Assembly: GCF_022524485.1 (NCBI RefSeq)
Contig: NZ_JAKXMK010000025.1
Span: 1-64,000, forward strand
Reading direction: 5' to 3'
From: Pseudonocardia alaniniphila
Lineage (GTDB): Bacteria > Actinomycetota > Actinomycetes > Mycobacteriales > Pseudonocardiaceae
DNA length: 64,000 nt
Below, in pieces: positions 59,108-64,000 of this stretch. The notes under the pieces are model-generated. The model did not search any database. It saw only the letters and a list, made by a program, of their open reading frames with translations, and had not been told where the DNA came from. Both the position numbers and the translations under genes were made by a program. Within the stretch, counting starts at the first letter, position 1. The number at the start of each line of letters is the position of its first letter.

Positions 59108-60076
59108 TCAGGCGTCGAGGTCCTGGACGTCCTCGGTCGGCGGTTCGGCGGCTCCGTCGCGGGCGTCGCGATCGGCCCACTCCAGGAGTTCGTCGATGAG
59201 GAACACGGCGTCGTCGATACCGGCGTGCAGGTCACCGAGCTCTGCGTAGCGCGCAGGCACGGTGGCGATGGTGAAGTCCTGCGGGTTGGCCTCGCCCACC
59301 TCGTCCCACCGGATCGGCGTGGAGACGACCGCCTCAGGCACCCCACGTACGGAGTAGGCGCTGCGGATGGTGTGGTCGCGCGCGTTCTGGTTGTAGTCGA
59401 CGAAGATCGACTTGGGGTCGCGGTCCTTGCGCCACCACGTCAGATCGACGAGATCGCAGCGACGGGCCACCTCGCGGGCGAACGCGTGCGCGGCCCGGCG
59501 GACGTCGGAGAAGCCGTGGTCCGGCGCGATCCGCACGTAGACGTGCATGCCCTTGCCGCCCGACGTCTTCGGCCAGCCGGTAGCACCCAGCTCGTCGAGC
59601 ACCTCGTGGGCGACGTTCGCGACCCTCCGCACGTCGTCGTAGGACGCCTCGGGCATCGGGTCGAGGTCGATGCGCCACTCGTCGGGCTTCTCGGTGTCGG
59701 TGGCACGGCTGTTCCACGGGTGGAACTCCACCGTGGACATCTGCACGGCCCACACCACGTCGGCCGGGTGCTGGACGCACAGCTCGTCGGCGTGCCGGTT
59801 CCAGCGGGGGAAGTGCACGCGAACGGTGCGGACCCAGTCGGGCGCGCCCTTTGGCAGCCGCTTCTGGTGCACTTTCTCGCCGGTGACGCCCGTGGGGAAC
59901 CGGTGGAGCATGCACGGGCGGTCCCGAAGCGCCCGCACGATCCCGTCGGAGACGGAGATGTAGTAGCGGGCAAGGTCGAGCTTCGTCTCCCCGCGGGCCG
60001 GGAAGTAGACGCGGTCCGGGTTGGTCAGCCGGACGACGCGGTCACCGACTTCCAGCTCGACGGCGGGACCGGCCAT
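59108..60076 (-). CDS. LigD-type primase-polymerase (PolDom) protein
   Basis: A 322-residue AEP-superfamily polymerase. LTNPDRVYFPARGETKLDLARYY, HPADVVWAVQMSTVEFHPW, EWRIDLDPMP (DxD metal motif), KTSGGKGMHVYVRI and SIFVDYNQNARDHT all match PolDom of LigD. It adds and fills ends, preferring ribonucleotides. ATG start 60076, 6 bp after the DUF2631 stop. In this locus polymerase and ligase are separate genes. Confidence 0.93.
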   Translation of the reverse strand: MAGPAVELEVGDRVVRLTNPDRVYFPARGETKLDLARYYISVSDGIVRALRDRPCMLHRFPTGVTGEKVHQKRLPKGAPDWVRTVRVHFPRWNRHADELCVQHPADVVWAVQMSTVEFHPWNSRATDTEKPDEWRIDLDPMPEASYDDVRRVANVAHEVLDELGATGWPKTSGGKGMHVYVRIAPDHGFSDVRRAAHAFAREVARRCDLVDLTWWRKDRDPKSIFVDYNQNARDHTIRSAYSVRGVPEAVVSTPIRWDEVGEANPQDFTIATVPARYAELGDLHAGIDDAVFLIDELLEWADRDARDGAAEPPTEDVQDLDA

Positions 60077-60082
60077 CGTCGC

Positions 60083-60343
60083 TCAGCGGCGCCAGGCGTG
60101 GCGGCGGCGGATCGCGTGGAGGATCAGACCGAACGCGATCAGGACGGCGGTGCCGACCAGCCAGATGTCCTCGGTGCTGCCCTCGTGGTTGCCGATCGTG
60201 AGCAGCAGCAGGATCACGACGGACACCCAGCCGGCGATCACGGAGCCGCGCGGGAACCCGCCGTGCCAGCCCCACTCCGCCGACGGCTCGTCCAACGGGT
60301 CGACCGCGGGCCGCTGCGCCAGCTCTCGGGAGTTCCTCGCCAC
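60083..60343 (-). CDS. DUF2631 membrane protein
   Basis: An 86-residue protein with two membrane helices (SVIAGWVSVVILLLL and IWLVGTAVLIAFGLIL) flanking NHEGSTED, the DUF2631 signature, and EPSAEWGWHG before it. GTG at 60343 is chosen because GGAGGA lies 5 nt upstream on the coding strand. It ends 6 bp before the PolDom gene and so is in the same operon. A DUF2631 protein lies near dxr in mycobacteria too. Function is unknown. Confidence 0.8.
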   Translation of the reverse strand: MARNSRELAQRPAVDPLDEPSAEWGWHGGFPRGSVIAGWVSVVILLLLTIGNHEGSTEDIWLVGTAVLIAFGLILHAIRRRHAWRR

Positions 60344-60485
60344 GCCGTCCTCCAGATCCACGATGTGGGCCTCATCGTCGCACAACAGGGCAGCAGGGAT
60401 GATGGGTGGTGATGAGTGAGTGTGTGAGCGAGTCGATGCCACTGCGCCCGGGCGATGCGCTGACCGGGCGCGGCGGGAGAGTGCG

Positions 60486-61688
60486 ATGAGTAAGCGTTCC
60501 GTTCTCGTGCTGGGTTCGACGGGCTCCGTCGGCACCCAGGCGCTCGACGTCATCGCGGCACACCCGGATCGGTTCGTGGTGGCAGGACTCGCCGCGGGCG
60601 GTGGCGACCTCGACCTCCTCGCCCGGCAGGCCCGCGACCACGGCGTGCACCGGGTGGCGGTGGCCCGTGCCGACGCCGCCGTCGCGCTGCGGGAGCTGCT
60701 GCCGGACGTCGAGGTCCTTGCCGGCCCGGATGCGGCCACCGAGCTCACCGCCACTGCGGGCGCCGACACCGTGCTCAACGGGATCACAGGGTCGGTCGGG
60801 CTCGGCCCCACCCTCGCGGCCCTCGCCTCCGGGGCCATCCTGGCTCTCGCCAACAAGGAGTCGCTGGTGGCAGGGGGAGCCCTGGTCACGGGAGCGGCCG
60901 CGCCGGGCCAGATCGTCCCTGTCGACTCCGAGCACTCGGCGCTCGCCCAGTGCCTGCGGGGCGGCCGGGTGAACGAGGTGGACCGGCTGGTGCTCACGGC
61001 GTCCGGTGGCCCGTTCCGGGGCAGGCGGCGCGCCGAGCTGGCCGGCGTCACCGTGGCGGAGGCGCTGGCGCACCCGACGTGGGACATGGGCCCCGTCGTC
61101 ACGATCAACTCGGCCAACCTCGTGAACAAGGGCCTCGAGCTGATCGAGGCGCACCTGCTGTTCGACGTGCCCTACGAGCGGATCGACGTGGTGGTGCACC
61201 CGCAGTCGATCGTGCATTCGATGGTCACTTTCGTCGACGGTTCGACGCTCGCGCAGGCCAGCCCGCCGGACATGAAGCTGCCCATCGCTCTCGCGCTCGG
61301 CTGGCCCGACCGGCTCCCGGCTGCCGCGAAGCCGTGCCGCTGGGACGCGGCTCAGAGCTGGACCTTCGAATCCCTCGACGACGACGCCTTCCCCGGTGTA
61401 CGGCTGGCCAGGGCGGCAGGCACGGTGGGCGGTTGCCTGCCGGCGGTGCTCAACGCCGCCAACGAGGAGGCCGTGGCCGCGTTCGTCGCTGGTGCGCTGC
61501 CGTTCCCCGGCATCTGTGAGGTCCTCGAGGGCGTGCTCGACGCCGCCGATGCCTGGCACGGCGACCCCGCTACCGTGGCCGAGGTGCTGGCGGCCGAGCA
61601 GTGGGCACGGGCCCACGCGCGCGAGGCCGTCTCCCGCAGCGCCGGCGGAGCGAGCATCGGTACCGGACAAGCTGGAGCGACCACATGA
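60486..61688 (+). CDS. dxr: 1-deoxy-D-xylulose-5-phosphate reductoisomerase
   Basis: A 400-residue Dxr. NADPH-binding GSTGSVGTQALDVI is near the N-terminus, with LANKESLVAGG, PVDSEHSALAQCL (metal and substrate site) and VVVHPQSIVHSMVTF. It makes MEP, the committed step of non-mevalonate isoprenoid synthesis. The ATG has GGGAGAG upstream. It overlaps the following protease gene by 4 bases. The pathway gene ispG lies 2 kb downstream. Confidence 0.98.
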   Translation: MSKRSVLVLGSTGSVGTQALDVIAAHPDRFVVAGLAAGGGDLDLLARQARDHGVHRVAVARADAAVALRELLPDVEVLAGPDAATELTATAGADTVLNGITGSVGLGPTLAALASGAILALANKESLVAGGALVTGAAAPGQIVPVDSEHSALAQCLRGGRVNEVDRLVLTASGGPFRGRRRAELAGVTVAEALAHPTWDMGPVVTINSANLVNKGLELIEAHLLFDVPYERIDVVVHPQSIVHSMVTFVDGSTLAQASPPDMKLPIALALGWPDRLPAAAKPCRWDAAQSWTFESLDDDAFPGVRLARAAGTVGGCLPAVLNAANEEAVAAFVAGALPFPGICEVLEGVLDAADAWHGDPATVAEVLAAEQWARAHAREAVSRSAGGASIGTGQAGATT

Positions 61689-62974
61689 TGACCGTGATCG
61701 GTATCGTGATCTTCTTCGTGGGGATCCTGTTCTCGGTCGCCTGGCACGAGCTCGGCCACTTCACCACAGCCAAGTGGTTCGGCATCAAGGTGCCCGAGTT
61801 CATGGTCGGCTTCGGTCGCACGATCTGGTCGCGCAAGGTCGGCGAGACGGAGTTCGGACTCAAGGCCGTGCCGCTGGGCGGCTACATCCGGATGATCGGG
61901 ATGATCCCGCCCGCCAAGGGCGAGACGCTCGGCCGGAGCCGTCGTACCGGTCCGTTCCAGGGCCTGATCGACGACGCTCGCCAGCAGTCGGCGATGGATG
62001 TGAAGCCCGAGGACGCAGACCGCCAGTTCTACCTGCGGGCTCCGTGGAAGCGCATCATCGTGATGTTCGCGGGCCCGTTCATGAACCTCGTCCTCGCGGT
62101 GTTCCTCTTCGCGGTCGTGCTGATGGGTATCGGCGTGCCCACGTCCACCACGGACGTCGGCCAGGTGAGCGCCTGCGTGGTCTCGGCCACCGCGCCGTCG
62201 ACCGAGCAGTGCCCCCCGGGCGCGCCCCCCACGCCGGCCGCCGCCGCGGGCTTCCGGCCCGGCGACCGGATCGTCGCCTTCAACGGGCACCCCTACACGC
62301 AGTTCGACGGTCGCGACCTGCAGGAGGCGATCCGGGCGTCCTCGGGCACGGTGACGGTCACCGTCGAACGCGACGGTCAGCGCATCGACCTGCACCCGAC
62401 CCCGATCCGCACCGAGCTGACGAGCTTCGACGACGGTTCGCAGACCGTCCAGGGCGGGTTCCTCGGTGTCAGCCTCGTCTCGGCCTACGAGCGCAAGGAC
62501 GTCGGTGCCGTCTTCGAGCAGATCGGCGACATCGTGGCCCGCACCGGGCACGCGATCGTGCAGCTGCCCGCCCGGGTGCCGGGGCTGTTCGGGGCGGTGT
62601 TCCTCGGCGAGCAGCGTGACGTCAACGGTCCGATCGGCATCGTCGGTGCCTCCCGGATCGGCGGGGAGATCCTGGCCTCCGACGCCCCGCCACTCGCCGA
62701 GCTCTCGGTGTTCCTGCAGCTCCTGGCCGGGTTGAACATCTCGCTGTTCCTGTTCAACCTGCTGCCGATCCCCCCGCTGGACGGCGGCCAGATCTTCCCG
62801 GCGATCTGGGAGGCGGTGAAACGGCGGATCGCGAAGCTGCGCGGGCTGCCCGACCCCGGTCCCGTCGACGTCGCCAAGCTGATGCCGGTGGCCTACGTCG
62901 TGGCGCTGGTGTTCATCGGGTGGAGCGCGCTGTTGTTCGTGGCCGACATCATCAACCCGGTCCAGCTCTTCTGA
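61685..62974 (+). CDS. rip1: Site-2 intramembrane zinc protease (M50, Rip1/RseP-like)
   Basis: A 429-residue protein with four or more membrane helices. The zinc motif HELGH lies in helix 1 (WHELGHFTTAKWFG). A PDZ domain (about 200-280) sits in the middle and LLPIPPLDGGQIF near the C-terminus (LDG with the third ligand). It cleaves anti-sigma factors and other membrane substrates. Start ATG 61685 overlaps dxr. This gene between dxr and ispG is conserved in mycobacteria. Confidence 0.95.
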   Translation: MMTVIGIVIFFVGILFSVAWHELGHFTTAKWFGIKVPEFMVGFGRTIWSRKVGETEFGLKAVPLGGYIRMIGMIPPAKGETLGRSRRTGPFQGLIDDARQQSAMDVKPEDADRQFYLRAPWKRIIVMFAGPFMNLVLAVFLFAVVLMGIGVPTSTTDVGQVSACVVSATAPSTEQCPPGAPPTPAAAAGFRPGDRIVAFNGHPYTQFDGRDLQEAIRASSGTVTVTVERDGQRIDLHPTPIRTELTSFDDGSQTVQGGFLGVSLVSAYERKDVGAVFEQIGDIVARTGHAIVQLPARVPGLFGAVFLGEQRDVNGPIGIVGASRIGGEILASDAPPLAELSVFLQLLAGLNISLFLFNLLPIPPLDGGQIFPAIWEAVKRRIAKLRGLPDPGPVDVAKLMPVAYVVALVFIGWSALLFVADIINPVQLF

Positions 62975-63094
62975 CGGCTCTCCCGGCGGTGCTGCCGATA
63001 GTGCTCTCGGCAGCATTGCCGCAGGTCATCACCGGAAACGTGGTGCCCGCCACGACCGGCGGCGAGCCGCATCGTCACCTGGATAATTGAAGGT

Positions 63095-63634
63095 GTGACC
63101 ATCAGCGCGGCGGGTGTCCCCGCTCCACCCACGGTCCCGCGTGACCCGTACTCCGAGCGCAACCCTCTCGCCGTGTTCGACATCGACGGCGTGCTTGCCG
63201 ACGTCCGCCACCGGTTGCACCACCTGGAGGCCCGTCCCCAGCGTTGGGAGCACTTCTTCCAGGCCGCCGATCGCGACCCGCTCCTCGTCGAGGGTGCTGA
63301 GCGGGTTCGTGCCGCGCTCGCGGCCCACGATGTGCTCTACCTGACCGGCCGGCCCGAGCGCACCCGGCGGCTCACGGAGGACTGGCTGGTGCGCCACGAC
63401 CTGCCGGTGGAGCCGCTCGTCATGCGCGCCGACGACGACCAGCGCCCGGCTCGCTGGGTCAAGCGCGAGGTGCTGCGGAAGCTCTCCGCGGTGCGGAGTG
63501 TGGTGTCGGTGCTCGACGACGACCCCGCGGTCGTCTCGTTGCTCGAGGCCGACGGATGGCCGGTAGAGCTCGCCACCTGGCTGCCGCACTCGTCGACGCT
63601 GCGCAAGGCCCAGGAGGACACGGGTCGCACATAG
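63095..63634 (+). CDS. HAD-like hydrolase
   Basis: A 179-residue HAD-fold protein. Motif I is FDIDGVLADVRHRL with the nucleophile Asp, motif II is YLTGRPER, the Lys of motif III lies in WVKREVL and motif IV is VLDDDPAVV. The substrate is unknown. GTG start 120 bp after the protease gene; the first 20 residues are Pro-rich and may not all be real. Confidence 0.85.
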   Translation: MTISAAGVPAPPTVPRDPYSERNPLAVFDIDGVLADVRHRLHHLEARPQRWEHFFQAADRDPLLVEGAERVRAALAAHDVLYLTGRPERTRRLTEDWLVRHDLPVEPLVMRADDDQRPARWVKREVLRKLSAVRSVVSVLDDDPAVVSLLEADGWPVELATWLPHSSTLRKAQEDTGRT

Positions 63635-63708
63635 CCCTCCGTGCACGAGAGAGTGCTCCCGAGCACGCCGCCAGCGGCGGTGGAGGGTGTCGGAGGATAC
63701 TGGGCGCC

Positions 63709-64000
63709 GTGAGCGTCTCACTGGGCATGCCCGCACCTCCCGCGCCGACCCTGGCCCCTCGCCGGCCCACCCGGCAGCTGCAGGTCGGTCCCGTCGGAGT
63801 CGGGTCCGAGTCCCCGATCTCCGTGCAGTCGATGACCACCACTCTCACCTCTGACGTCAACGCGACCCTCCAGCAGATCGCCGAGCTCACCGCGGCAGGC
63901 TGCGACATCGTCCGGGTCGCGTGCCCCAGCCAGGACGACGCCGACGCGCTTCCCGCCATCGCGAGGAAGTCGCAGATCCCGGTGATCGCCGACATCCACT
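63709..64000 (+). CDS. ispG: IspG, 4-hydroxy-3-methylbut-2-enyl-diphosphate synthase (3' truncated by window edge)
   Basis: The frame is open from GTG 63709 to the window end (97 residues). Conserved IspG stretches are LQVGPVGVGSESPISVQSMT, IAELTAAGCDIVRVACPSQDDA and IPVIADIH. It makes HMBPP from MEcPP in the MEP pathway. GGAGGA lies about 11 nt upstream. The rest, including the Fe-S cysteines, is outside the window. Confidence 0.95.
   Translation, partial: MSVSLGMPAPPAPTLAPRRPTRQLQVGPVGVGSESPISVQSMTTTLTSDVNATLQQIAELTAAGCDIVRVACPSQDDADALPAIARKSQIPVIADIH

Overview
The window is GC-rich (about 70% or more) and almost fully coding, with many GTG starts and 1-8 base stop/start overlaps. It looks like a chromosomal core segment of a high-GC actinobacterium. 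The gene order acylphosphatase-smc-ftsY-amt-PII-glnD-ffh-amidohydrolase-rpsP-KH protein-rimM-trmD-rplS-lepB-rnhB-DUF2469-yraN-comM-dprA-xerC-(sigma)-rpsB-tsf-pyrH-frr-cdsA-rlmN-dxr-site-2 protease-ispG matches the order known from Mycobacterium and Streptomyces. The WhiG-type sigma factor, the DUF222/HNH protein and the overall layout fit the order Pseudonocardiales best; this assignment is inference, because no rRNA or other decisive marker is present.

Layout. 1-5605: end of the Kdp potassium system (kdpC 3' end, kdpD, kdpE) with an opposite-strand cation/proton antiporter between kdpC and kdpD. 5628-10329: secreted CAP protein, acylphosphatase and smc. 10334-15006: accessory block (small DUF732-like protein, alpha/beta hydrolase, large ATPase regulator). 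15111-21547: ftsY, then the nitrogen-sensing group amtB-glnK-glnB-glnD. 21609-28536: P-loop protein, then a LacI-controlled sugar ABC transporter operon with a ThuA-like protein and a Gfo/Idh oxidoreductase. 28537-30721: non-coding region holding nine copies of a 63-bp element bounded by TGATCA. 30722-40925: ffh and the rpsP-rnhB translation/secretion block, interrupted between rimM and trmD by a small HTH gene and a ClpN-domain gene. 41359-47552: yraN-comM-dprA-xerC-whiG, then an oppositely oriented M23 peptidase-like gene. 47904-55597: rpsB-tsf-pyrH-frr-cdsA, a methyltransferase, two membrane proteins, rlmN. 55658-60343: DNA-repair-flavoured block (ATP-dependent ligase, DUF222/HNH protein, Mug-type glycosylase, LigD-type polymerase, DUF2631). 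60486-64000: dxr, site-2 protease, HAD-like protein and the start of ispG, so two MEP isoprenoid genes flank the protease.

How the genes work together. The core handles chromosome segregation (smc), co-translational secretion (ffh, ftsY, lepB), ribosome assembly and RNA modification (rpsP, rimM, trmD, rplS, rpsB, tsf, frr, rlmN), nitrogen sensing (amtB, two PII proteins, glnD) and isoprenoid supply (dxr, ispG). The accessory blocks are sugar uptake, a ClpN/HTH pair, the ATPase regulator/hydrolase pair and the repair block.

The most unusual structure is the 28701-30310 array. All nine units run from one TGATCA-type end to another at a fixed distance (63 bp, one of 62), and several fold as hairpins centred exactly on the unit midpoint with compensatory base changes. 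The array also carries a 393-394 bp higher-order duplication. Other regulatory signals are a twin GTCAAC-N4-GTTGAC operator lying on an apparently leaderless promoter (36175-36221), a matched pair of LacI-type palindromes (27468 and 28559), GlnR-like boxes before amtB, and three GCGAGA repeats on a 22-23 bp pitch in the divergent 11889-12021 region. Terminator, promoter and operator calls rest on visual inspection alone.
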